Assembly (NCBI GenBank): GCA_019421015.1
Contig: JAHZGC010000020.1
Location: forward strand, 5,822 to 69,821
From: Coriobacteriaceae bacterium
Lineage (GTDB): Bacteria; Actinomycetota; Coriobacteriia; Coriobacteriales; UMGS124
Length of the DNA: 64,000 nucleotides
Direction of reading: 5' to 3'
The translations under genes were made by a program, and so were the position numbers. How positions within the stretch are numbered: position 1 is the first letter of the stretch; every line of letters begins with the position of its first letter. Under the pieces are notes generated by a model. It saw only the letters and a list, made by a program, of their open reading frames with translations. It had not been told where the DNA came from and made no database searches. Shown here piece after piece: positions 52,596 to 60,093 of this stretch.

Positions 52596-52670
52596 ATAAC
52601 CTTGACCGAGAGCGACCGTAAGTCAAGGTTATTCTATAACCTTGACTTAGCAACCCACACGGTCAAGGTT
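52596..52670. promoter_or_regulatory. Duplicated palindromic operator before the Fic gene
   Basis: AACCTTGAC boxes occur at 52598 and 52638, and their inverse GTCAAGGTT at 52622 and 52662. Each pair forms AACCTTGAC-N15-GTCAAGGTT, duplicated with a 40-bp period; the inner boxes also form GTCAAGGTTAT-N3-ATAACCTTGAC. It ends 22 bp before the Fic start, ideal for repression. The winged helix at the Fic C-terminus is the obvious candidate binder. Confidence 0.7.
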
Positions 52671-52692
52671 TTGCGAAGGGAGAATGTTCGCC

Positions 52693-53952
52693 ATGGGCAC
52701 ACTGCACGAAGCCTACTGGGCGTCAACGGGATACGGTTCCTCTCGCCGCCAAAGGCAGAGTGGAACCTACCGCTGGTTTCTCCCCAGCAGAATCGCGGAC
52801 TCCAACCCGACCCTGAGCTTCTCGACGGTGGCCCTGGTCACGGCGGCAAGCGAACGCATCTCGCAAGCCCCGGAAGACCACCGGGTGTATACCGACGGAA
52901 TCACCCGGATGCTCCTCAGGTCAGAGGCCGTGGGATCTTCTCACATCGAAGGCCTGGTCATCAGCTCAAAACGCCTGCTCCGAGCAGAGCTGCACGACCT
53001 CGAACCCGATAATGTGCGCTACGACGCAAGCGCGGCAGCGGTTCTCGGCAATATCCACGCGATGGAAAAGGCCCGGGAGCTAGCCCAAGAGACGGCAACG
53101 TTCGATGTGGATGTACTGAAGCGCGTCCACGCCGAGCTGTGCCGCGGCACAGAGATCGAACCGTACGGAGGCGTCGTGAGAACCACCCAGAACTGGGTGG
53201 GCGGCAGTAGCTACAACCCCCTCTCCGCAGAATACGTGCCACCGGCTCCCGAGGAAGTCGAGGGGTTGCTCGAAGACCTCGCGGTCTATATCAACCGAGA
53301 TGATGTGCCCGCCATAATTCAGGCAGCCGTTGCCCACGCCCAGTTCGAATCGATCCACCCCTTTGCCGACGGAAACGGCCGCTGCGGACGAGCCCTTATC
53401 CAGATTGTGCTGCAACGCCGGGGAATCCCGGTCAGCTCCATACCGCCGATTTCGCTAGCGCTCGCCACCGCAAAGGGCGACTACCTGCAAGCCCTCGGCG
53501 CATTCCAGCATTGCCTCTCCCCCGAAGAGGAGGCTGCCGCCCTGGACGGTTGGGTGTCCGTGTTCTGCGAGTGCGCCCTTTTGGCCTGCGACGACATGGA
53601 CGATATTCGACGTGACCTGCGTACCATCAGAACCCGATGGGAGGAGAGGCTCGGCGGTGTCCGGCGTGGGTCGGCCGTGAACCTCATGCTCGACGAGATG
53701 CAGGCGATGCCCTACTTTACCTGCGAGACCATGGAAAAAGCCATCGGACGCAGCAAGCAGGCGGTTGCCCTGGCCGTCACCAAGCTGTTGGAATGCGGCG
53801 TGATCGCGCAGACGAACAAGGGAAAGCGCCGGAGGGTGTTCGAGTGTCCCGACATCCTGGAGGAGTTCAACCTGGTGGAGCGGCGCTTAGCAAGCCCCGC
53901 CAGGGACACGTCCTCCTGCCGCCCAAACCGCCCTGTGCCGGCACGCGGGTAA
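52693..53952 (+). CDS. Fic-family AMP-transferase with N-terminal inhibitory helix and C-terminal winged helix
   Basis: A 419-residue Fic protein that would transfer AMP (or another nucleotide moiety) to a protein hydroxyl. The active loop HPFADGNGRCGR is near residues 221-232, with the catalytic His and anion-binding Asn-Gly-Arg intact. An upstream SSHIEG (near 82) is the S-x-x-x-E-(G/N) inhibitory motif of class II Fic proteins. The C-terminus has a winged helix (GRSKQAVALAVTKLLECGVI) that can bind DNA. I chose ATG 52693 because GGGAG sits 10 nt upstream; 52684 is too close. Target unknown. Confidence 0.9.
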   Translation: MGTLHEAYWASTGYGSSRRQRQSGTYRWFLPSRIADSNPTLSFSTVALVTAASERISQAPEDHRVYTDGITRMLLRSEAVGSSHIEGLVISSKRLLRAELHDLEPDNVRYDASAAAVLGNIHAMEKARELAQETATFDVDVLKRVHAELCRGTEIEPYGGVVRTTQNWVGGSSYNPLSAEYVPPAPEEVEGLLEDLAVYINRDDVPAIIQAAVAHAQFESIHPFADGNGRCGRALIQIVLQRRGIPVSSIPPISLALATAKGDYLQALGAFQHCLSPEEEAAALDGWVSVFCECALLACDDMDDIRRDLRTIRTRWEERLGGVRRGSAVNLMLDEMQAMPYFTCETMEKAIGRSKQAVALAVTKLLECGVIAQTNKGKRRRVFECPDILEEFNLVERRLASPARDTSSCRPNRPVPARG

Positions 53953-53967
53953 CAGACGTCCCTGCGT

Positions 53968-54756
53968 CTACTTCCCGGTCTCGTTCGCCTCCATGATCTG
54001 CCTCGGCGTCACATGCTCGTTGCGGAAGCGTGCCTTGGGGTTGACCTCGCCCATGGGCAGCGAGATGGCCCCGTGGGGGCAGGCCTGGATGCAGCCCAGG
54101 CAGGCGTTGCAGCCCTGGCCCGCCAGCGCGTCGCGCACCGCGCGGCCGTCCTCCACGCGGATGCAGCCCGCCGGGCACACGCGTCCGCAGATGCGGCAGC
54201 CCACGCAGGCGTTCCGGTCGATGGAGAGGAACCCTCCCAGGTCCTGCGGCTCAAAGCGGATGCCTCGGCTCATGAACTGCTCGTGGGCCTCGCGGTCGGC
54301 GTCGCTCACCGGCTCGATCCAATGCCTGCGCGCCGCGACGTCGGCCTTGATGCGCGCGATGTTCTCGTCGATATGCTTCTGGGGAATACGGGCGCGCTGC
54401 TCGTCCATGTCGAAGTTGGGCAGCCAGTTGTCCACCATGAGCAGGGTCGAGATATAGGCGGCCTCGGCGCCCGCGGCGCGCATCTGCTCCTGAGCGAGCT
54501 CGACGGCGTTGGCGTGGCGGCACCCGTAGGTGGGGACGAGGTAGAGGTACGGCGTGTCGAACGTCGCGCGCTCCACAAACTGGCGCACCATGTAGGGCAT
54601 CATATGGCCGTAGATGGGATACACGATACCGATGGCGTCGTCGGCAAAGGCGAGCTCCCCCTCCCGGCGCATCTGCCGGGGAATGCTGCGGACGTCGTCA
54701 TCGAGCTGCTCGGCGACGTAGCGGCAGTTGCCCGTCGCGGTAAAGTAAAAGATCAT
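53968..54756 (-). CDS. EFR1-type flavodoxin/ferredoxin fusion protein
   Basis: A 262-residue cytoplasmic electron-transfer protein. The flavodoxin-like N-terminus starts MIFYFTATGNCRYVAEQL (FMN phosphate loop TATGN), with GIVYPIYGHMMPYMVRQF near 43. The C-terminal ferredoxin region carries two 4Fe-4S motifs, CVGCRICGRVCPAGC near 180 and CNACLGCIQACPHGA near 207. The ATG at 54756 follows GAGGAG. It converges with the Fic gene (15-bp gap). Its upstream region is repeat array A locus 2, unusual for a promoter. Could feed electrons to the flavoenzymes nearby; partner unknown. Confidence 0.9.
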   Translation of the reverse strand: MIFYFTATGNCRYVAEQLDDDVRSIPRQMRREGELAFADDAIGIVYPIYGHMMPYMVRQFVERATFDTPYLYLVPTYGCRHANAVELAQEQMRAAGAEAAYISTLLMVDNWLPNFDMDEQRARIPQKHIDENIARIKADVAARRHWIEPVSDADREAHEQFMSRGIRFEPQDLGGFLSIDRNACVGCRICGRVCPAGCIRVEDGRAVRDALAGQGCNACLGCIQACPHGAISLPMGEVNPKARFRNEHVTPRQIMEANETGK

Positions 54757-54811
54757 CGGTTGCCTCTCCTCATTCGTACATCGATTGCTGGCGGACGCAT
54801 TGCTGATGGAC

Positions 54812-55056
54812 GTGGACAAAACCACGGCTTTCTCGACCAATCGGGCCTTCCAGAGGTGGCCGGTGGACAAGATCGGGACTTTCTAGACCGCCCCAACCCC
54901 CTTGCACACCATGGCTCGACGAAGGCAACCTATCTACCTGCGGGTTTTCCCGTGGTCCTCCGGACCTCCTGGCAAATCGGTCGAGAAAGTCGCAATCTCG
55001 TCCAGGGGACCCGCCGAGACAGGCCAATTGGTCGAGAAAGTCGCGGTTCCGTCCAC
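54812..55056. repeat. Family A phased inverted repeat array, locus 2
   Basis: The 363-bp gap (54757-55119) has no gene. It holds four 30-bp family A units: inverted at 54812-54841 and 54863-54892, direct at 54976-55005 and 55027-55056. Within each arm starts are exactly 51 bp apart. The 83-bp centre contains, on the minus strand, GGAAAA...GCAGGTAGA as in locus 1. It lies upstream of the EFR1 gene and downstream of the flavodoxin gene, both on the minus strand. Confidence 0.85.
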
Positions 55057-55119
55057 GGACGACCCGGCCTGCGACCCCCGGCCGTCCACCCGCTCAGCCA
55101 TCCCCGCCCTCACGCGCCC

Positions 55120-55857
55120 CTACAGCTCCAGGCTGTCCACCCATGAGCGGACGTCCTCCTCACCCACGCTGGCCGAGAACCGCACGCCGTCCCGCCAGTC
55201 GCCCATGCCAGCAAGGGCGGCGAGGTCGGAGGCGCTCTCGCCCAGCGGCGAGGCGGCCGAGGTGCAGAACGGGATCACGTCTTTGCCCGTAAAGTCGTTG
55301 CCGGTCACAAAGCCGTCGAGCACCCACGAAGCGTGCTGCCACCAGATGGGGTAACCCACCAGCACGGTGTCGTAGCCGGCAAAGTCCTCGGGGGTCACGA
55401 CCTCGGGCTCCACCGAGCGATTGGGGTCGTCGTGCTCGCGACAGACGCGGCTCGACTCGTCGTTGTAGTTGAGGTCGTCGCTCGTGTAGGGCTCGATCGG
55501 GGTGATGACAAAGGTGTCGGCCCCCAGCTGCTCGGCGGCGAGTTGTGCCACCCGCTCGGTGTGGCCCGTACCCGAGAAGTAGGCCACGAGCACGCGGGGC
55601 ATCTTGTCCTTCCCGCCGTCGGCGTCAGCCGTAGTAGGAGCCTGGGCCGAGCCGTTCGCGGAAGCCGGATCCTTCCCCACGGAGGTGCCGGCAGACCCGT
55701 CGCCCTTCTCCGACCCTTGCCCCGTCGCGGTTCCAGGCGTTCCCGTAGACGAGCTGCAGCCTGCCAGGGCCACCTGCGCCGGGAGCGCGCAGGCCGCGAC
55801 AAAGGCCAGCTTGACCAGCGACCGCCGCGACAAAACGTTTGTAGCTTCGATATCCAT
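55120..55857 (-). CDS. Exported flavodoxin-like lipoprotein (Tat-type signal)
   Basis: A 245-residue protein with a flavodoxin domain of the NAD(P)H-quinone/flavodoxin_4 type: RVLVAYFSGTGHTERVAQLA near residues 87-106, YPIWW near 168, and CTSAASPLGES near 197. The N-terminus carries SRRSLVKLA, a hydrophobic core and a lipobox (LAGC, Cys near 34), then a 45-residue Gly/Ser/Thr linker, so the domain is displayed outside the membrane. ATG 55857 follows GGGGAG. An extracytoplasmic flavodoxin fits an external electron relay to the Tat reductases, but no partner is shown. Follows the alcohol dehydrogenase gene on the same strand (50-bp gap). Confidence 0.88.
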   Translation of the reverse strand: MDIEATNVLSRRSLVKLAFVAACALPAQVALAGCSSSTGTPGTATGQGSEKGDGSAGTSVGKDPASANGSAQAPTTADADGGKDKMPRVLVAYFSGTGHTERVAQLAAEQLGADTFVITPIEPYTSDDLNYNDESSRVCREHDDPNRSVEPEVVTPEDFAGYDTVLVGYPIWWQHASWVLDGFVTGNDFTGKDVIPFCTSAASPLGESASDLAALAGMGDWRDGVRFSASVGEEDVRSWVDSLEL

Positions 55858-55907
55858 GGGCTTCTCCCCTGTTTGATGCTTGTTAGGCACCGGTTGCGCC
55901 GGGTCGA

Positions 55908-57072
55908 TTAGCGGCACGCCACCAGCAGCTCGTAAATCTCGTCGCGGGTCAGCTTCTTGGCGCAGGAGGCCGTGAGGACCGCGGTGTCGGCCACGGCGCG
56001 CAGGGTCTCGTCGGAGGCGTCCGACCCCAGCTCGGCAAAGGTGGTAGGCAGCCCCATCTCGGCGATGAAGGCGGCCAGGGCGTCGATGCCCTCGTTAGCC
56101 ACGGCCAGGGCATCCTTGCCCTGCGGGTCGACGCCCCAGACCTCCACGGCCCAGCGCGCAAACTGCTCGGGCGCCGCGAGGGCAAGCAAGCGGTAGAGGC
56201 GCGGGTGGATCACGGCGAGCCCCATGCCGTGGTTGGAATGGGTGTAGGCACCGTACTGGTGCTGGATCATGTGGCACTGGAAGTCGCCCGCCTTGCCGAT
56301 CTTGAGCACGCCGTTCTCGCCCATGGCAGAGTCGTAAACGAGCTCGCTGCGAGCGTTCAGATCGTTCTCGTCGGCGGCCACGGCGCGCATGTTGCGCACG
56401 ATATTGCGCTGGACGGCCAGGTTGATGTCGTCGGAGACGTTGGGCGTGCGCGGTGTGCCGAAGTAGGTCTCCATGCAGTGCGAGAGCGAGTCGAAGGCCT
56501 CGCTCATGAACTGGGGCATGGGCACCGTGAGGGTGAGTGCCGGGTCCAGGGCCGCCCACAGGGGTAGCGCACCCCACAGCGGGCCCTTGACGCGCGTCTT
56601 CTCGTCGGTGATCACGCCGCCGGCGTTCTGTTCGGCCCCGGTGCCCGAGAGGGTCACGATGCAGCCCAGGGGGATGAACTCGGTGGGCTGGCCGCCCTGC
56701 ACGCGCTCGAACTCGGCGATGTCGACGTCGAGCTTGGCCTGGGCCGAGACGACCTTGCAGCAGTCGAACACCGAGCCGCCGCCCACGGCGAGGATGAAGT
56801 CCACGGCGTTCTCGCGCGCGGCGCGGGCTCCCTCCTGGACCTTGGCGTAGGTGGGGTTGCTCATGATGCCGCCAAAGTCGATCACCGTCTTGCCGGCGTC
56901 CTCGAGCAGGCCCCGAATCTGGTCGTACAGACCGCTACGCTTGACCGAGCCACCGCCGTAGGCCAGCATGACACGCTTGCCCATGGCGGGCATCTCCGCC
57001 GCGAGGGCCTTCTCGACGGCGCCTTCGCCGAAGTAGTTCTTCACAGGATACTGATAACACGAACGATTCCAT
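55908..57072 (-). CDS. Iron-containing alcohol dehydrogenase (YqhD/BdhA-like) with N-terminal frameshift
   Basis: NAD(P)H-dependent aldehyde/alcohol oxidoreductase of about 385 residues. GGGS motifs (LAYGGGSVK; LAVGGGSVFDCCK) bind cofactor. SLSHCMETYFG and HQYGAYTHSNHGMGLAV supply metal-binding His. The start is broken: ATG 57072 with a GAGAGGGG site reads MESFV and then leaves the frame, while the enzyme frame reads YQYPVKNYFGEG. Removing one T from GTGTTAT at about 57056 gives MESFVYQYPVKNYF, the normal N-terminus. Otherwise translation would have to start at GTG 57044. Diverges from a MerR gene across a palindrome. Either a real disruption, a slippage site, or a base-call error. Confidence 0.85.
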
Positions 57073-57123
57073 GATATGCCCCTCTCTGGCCGGCTGCTTC
57101 TGATACCATGCGATACTAACAAC

Positions 57124-57138
57124 CGGTAGTTACTACCG
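57124..57138. promoter_or_regulatory. MerR-type operator palindrome
   Basis: CGGTAG-TTA-CTACCG is a perfect 6-bp inverted repeat in the divergent gap between the alcohol dehydrogenase and merR genes, 39 bp before the regulator start. MerR proteins bind such palindromes between -35 and -10 elements. Confidence 0.6.
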
Positions 57139-57177
57139 TACAAGCGAGAACGTTCAAATGTGAAGGGGAATGCACAG

Positions 57178-57588
57178 ATGGGGTCGTCCCACACGCTCTA
57201 TACCATGAAGCAGGCATGCCAGGAGGCGGACCTGACCTACGAGACGCTCAAGTTCTACTGCAACCAAGGGCTCGTGCCCAACGTAAAGCGCGACGCCAAC
57301 AACCGCCGCGTGTTCGACGACCGCGACGTGGCGTGGATCAAAAGCCTGACCTGCCTCAAGCGGTGCGACATGAGCCTCCAAGAAATGAAGGAATACCTAG
57401 CCCTGTGCCTACAGGGCCCCGCCAGCATCCCCGAGCGCAAGGTGATGCTGGCCGTCAAACGCGCAGCACTCGAGGAGAAGCTCGCGGAGGTGCAGGCGAG
57501 CATCGACTACATCGACTGGAAGCAGGGCTTCTACGACGACGTGCTGGCCGGAAGGACCGAGTACGAGAGCAACCTGCTGCCGCTATAG
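57178..57588 (+). CDS. MerR-family regulator
   Basis: A 136-residue regulator. Residues about 7-75 form the MerR winged helix (TMKQACQEADLTYETLKFYC, then NNRRVFDDRDVAWIKSLTCL), followed by the dimerisation coiled coil. No cysteine pattern for metal sensing is evident; this length and the alcohol dehydrogenase neighbour resemble aldehyde- or electrophile-responsive MerR proteins such as AdhR. ATG 57178 follows AAGGGGAA; GTG 57160 is an alternative. It most likely activates the divergent alcohol dehydrogenase. Confidence 0.88.
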   Translation: MGSSHTLYTMKQACQEADLTYETLKFYCNQGLVPNVKRDANNRRVFDDRDVAWIKSLTCLKRCDMSLQEMKEYLALCLQGPASIPERKVMLAVKRAALEEKLAEVQASIDYIDWKQGFYDDVLAGRTEYESNLLPL

Positions 57589-57794
57589 GGGCAGCCGGCG
57601 AGACGCCGCAGGACATGGCCCGGTGCAGGAGAGATCAAACATAAAAACTCAGCCTTGTGCATGAATCGTTTTATAGGTTGATGCACGATTTGTGGAGACT
57701 GGCACCAAAACCCCTGGATTTGTGTGGAGTATTGTAATAGTTATATTTTTCTTGCAAACACCGCCATGCATAAGTCATCGATTTTACGTTTGAT
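57589..57794. other. AT-rich intergenic stretch
   Basis: Between the MerR gene and the convergent LysR gene. It is markedly AT-richer than its surroundings and has GATTTGTGGAG and GATTTGTGTGGAG as imperfect direct repeats, with GGCACCAAAA between them that recalls one half of family B. No gene or clear terminator seen. Confidence 0.3.
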
Positions 57795-58718
57795 TCACAA
57801 GTGTTTGATATTCGCACGTCCTGGCTCCACGTCCCCCGCCATCTCGGCGAACACGCGCTCCATGGCGGGCTCAAAGGCGCTGCCGGTCAGGCGCACGAAC
57901 GCGATGGAGTGCTCGATGGGCGGTCCGTCGAGCTCGATGCGCGCCAGGCGGCCGTCCGCAAGCTCGCGCTCTACGGCGGCCTCGTAGAGAAACGCAAGGC
58001 CTACCCCCTCCTCGACCAAGCGCTTGAGCACGCCGATGTTCCAGACCTCCCCCACCTGGGCGAACTCGTCGATCGAGAGGTTGTGCGCCGCCAAGGCGTT
58101 CTCGAGCACGGCGCGCGTCCCCGACCCCGGCTCGCGCACCACCAAAGGCTCGCGCACCAGGCGCTCCCACCCGCAGCGCAGGCCGGCCAACGCGTAGTCG
58201 GGGGCGCATACGCACACCAACCGCTGCTTGCACAGGGTGTCGCAGCGGTAGCGGGCCCGGTCGAACACCCCCTCGACAAAGGCGCAGTCCAGAGCGCCCT
58301 CGTCAAGCAGGCCCAGGAGCCGGCGCGTATCGCCCGAGCGCGCCACGACGCGCGTGTCGGGATGGGCGCGCAGCCACCGGGCCAAAAGCGGTGCGACCAC
58401 ATACTCGCCGGCCGTGAGCGTCATGCCGATGGCCAGCGACGCGGGGGCCTGCTCCTGCAGGACCTCGATGCTCCTTTGGAGCGCCTGCTCGTCGTGGACC
58501 ATGGTGATGCACACCTGCTGCAGAAGCTTGCCCGCCTCCGTGAGCCGGGGGCGCTTGCCCTCCTTCACGAACAACGGGGCCCCGTAGTGGCGCTCGAGGG
58601 CCGCGATGTGTTGGGAGACCGCCGGCTGCGTGATGTTGAGTTCCCGTGCAGCCTGTGTGTAGTTGAGCGTACGGCACACGGTGAGAAACGTCTGAACGCG
58701 AAAGTCAAGCACCGACAA
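57795..58718 (-). CDS. LysR-family regulator (CysL/CbbR-like)
   Basis: A 307-residue LysR-type regulator. The HTH contains TQAARELNITQPAVSQHIAAL near residues 21-41, then the linker helix and effector domain (VAPLLARWLRAHPDTRVV near 106). It diverges from the TDT transporter at 58894; the 175-bp gap is AT-rich with ATAA/TTAT-type half sites (58740-58800) suited to LysR binding. Probably controls the transporter in response to its substrate. Confidence 0.9.
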   Translation of the reverse strand: MSVLDFRVQTFLTVCRTLNYTQAARELNITQPAVSQHIAALERHYGAPLFVKEGKRPRLTEAGKLLQQVCITMVHDEQALQRSIEVLQEQAPASLAIGMTLTAGEYVVAPLLARWLRAHPDTRVVARSGDTRRLLGLLDEGALDCAFVEGVFDRARYRCDTLCKQRLVCVCAPDYALAGLRCGWERLVREPLVVREPGSGTRAVLENALAAHNLSIDEFAQVGEVWNIGVLKRLVEEGVGLAFLYEAAVERELADGRLARIELDGPPIEHSIAFVRLTGSAFEPAMERVFAEMAGDVEPGRANIKHL

Positions 58719-58893
58719 ACCCCCTGGTCATATCCTTTAAACGCAATACAATAAACAAATCTTATCGTTACATAACTATATAGACGCAAATACTTATAGA
58801 TACCCATGGGAGAATGTACCCGCTTTGGCCGACCGTTGAGCCGGCCGTTTCACCCAGACGCCATACCCACCGTTCGAAAGGCTCCCACATACC

Positions 58894-59880
58894 ATGATGC
58901 AGCTCGTCAAACAAGTACCCATCCCCACCGCCGGCGTGGCCCTAGGGCTCGCCGCCCTGGGCAACCTGCTCCAACCCTACAGCGAACTGGCCCACACTCT
59001 GTGCGGTGCAGCCTCGCTGGCCCTCATGCTCATGCTCCTGGTCAAGATCGTGCGCTTTAAGGGCGTCGTGCGCGAGGACCTGCGCAACCCCATTTTTGCC
59101 AGCGTGAGCGGCACCTTCTTCATGACCCTCATGCAGCTGGCCACCTACCTGGAGCCGCTGTGGCACGCCGGGGCCTTCGCCCTGTGGGGCGCCGCCGTGC
59201 TCGGACACGCCGCGCTCATCGCGTGGTTCACCGCCATCTTTATCGCCGGCTTCAAGCTTTCCGACGTCTACCCCACTTACTTCATCTGCTACGTGGGCAT
59301 CGTCGTGGGTTCCGTCACCTCACCGACCTTCGGCATGGAGGCGCTTGGGCAGGCGCTCTTCTACGGCGGCTTTGCGTGCTACCTGGCGCTGCTCGTCATC
59401 GTGACGCTGCGCTACGCGAAGCTCGGCGTGCCCGAGGGCGCACGTCCCCTCTTCTGCATCTACGCCGCCCCCATGAGCCTCTCGCTCGCCGGTTACCTCA
59501 CCGTGACCCCCGAGCCCAACCTGGCGTTCGCGCTGGTGCTGGCCGTGCTCGCCCAGGCGCTCTTTGCCCTGGTGCTCGTGCGCCTGCCCAAGCTGCTCAA
59601 GCTGCCTTTCTACCCCAGCTACGCGGCCATGACGTTCCCCTTCGTCATCACGGCCATCGCCCTGGGCAAGGTGCTTAACCTCGCGGCCGCCAACGGGTTC
59701 GCGGTACCGGCCGCCTTTGAGGTGCTGGTGGCCGCCGAAACCCTGTTTGCCACCGTCATGGTGCTCTATGTGGCGGCGCGCTACCTGGGCTATTTCTACA
59801 AGCTGTGGGCCGCCGGCCGCCCCGCCCCCGCCGTGGCCGAGCAGTCTGCAGCCAGCGGTGCCGTCGAGCTGGAGGGGTAG
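58894..59880 (+). CDS. TDT-family (TehA/SLAC1-like) transporter
   Basis: Inner-membrane channel or carrier of 328 residues with ten hydrophobic helices. The early VPIPTAGVALGLAALGNLL, then SGTFFMTLMQLATYL near residue 70 and the overall layout match the tellurite-resistance/dicarboxylate transporter family, whose members export sulfite, malate or other anions. ATG 58894 has only a distant AAAGG. The divergent LysR neighbour is typical. Substrate not deducible. Confidence 0.88.
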   Translation: MMQLVKQVPIPTAGVALGLAALGNLLQPYSELAHTLCGAASLALMLMLLVKIVRFKGVVREDLRNPIFASVSGTFFMTLMQLATYLEPLWHAGAFALWGAAVLGHAALIAWFTAIFIAGFKLSDVYPTYFICYVGIVVGSVTSPTFGMEALGQALFYGGFACYLALLVIVTLRYAKLGVPEGARPLFCIYAAPMSLSLAGYLTVTPEPNLAFALVLAVLAQALFALVLVRLPKLLKLPFYPSYAAMTFPFVITAIALGKVLNLAAANGFAVPAAFEVLVAAETLFATVMVLYVAARYLGYFYKLWAAGRPAPAVAEQSAASGAVELEG

Positions 59881-59911
59881 GTTACCGGTTCCCGAGAGCT
59901 TCCCGCGAGGC

Positions 59912-60068
59912 AAAAAGACAAATCCGGGCCGAGGGCGTGGCAATATTGCAGACAATGATATACTTTTTCAAAGAATTCACACTTTACCTGCAATTTTGTT
60001 AGCATCTCCACATATGAAATATCATTTCATTTCAACACTTCACGCCCTCGAGCCAGATTTGTCTTTCC
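59912..60068. mobile_element. MITE-like element with 28-bp terminal inverted repeats
   Basis: Arms at 59912-59939 and 60041-60068 are imperfect 28-bp inverted repeats: both read AAAGACAAATC, then a GGCCGAGGGCGTG or GGCTCGAGGGCGTG end. They enclose about 100 bp of AT-rich DNA unlike the GC-rich genome. There is no coding capacity. It sits between convergent genes, so a large bidirectional terminator is the alternative. No clear target duplication. Confidence 0.55.
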
Positions 60069-60093
60069 CAGCGTCCCGGCTCTTTATCCCTCC

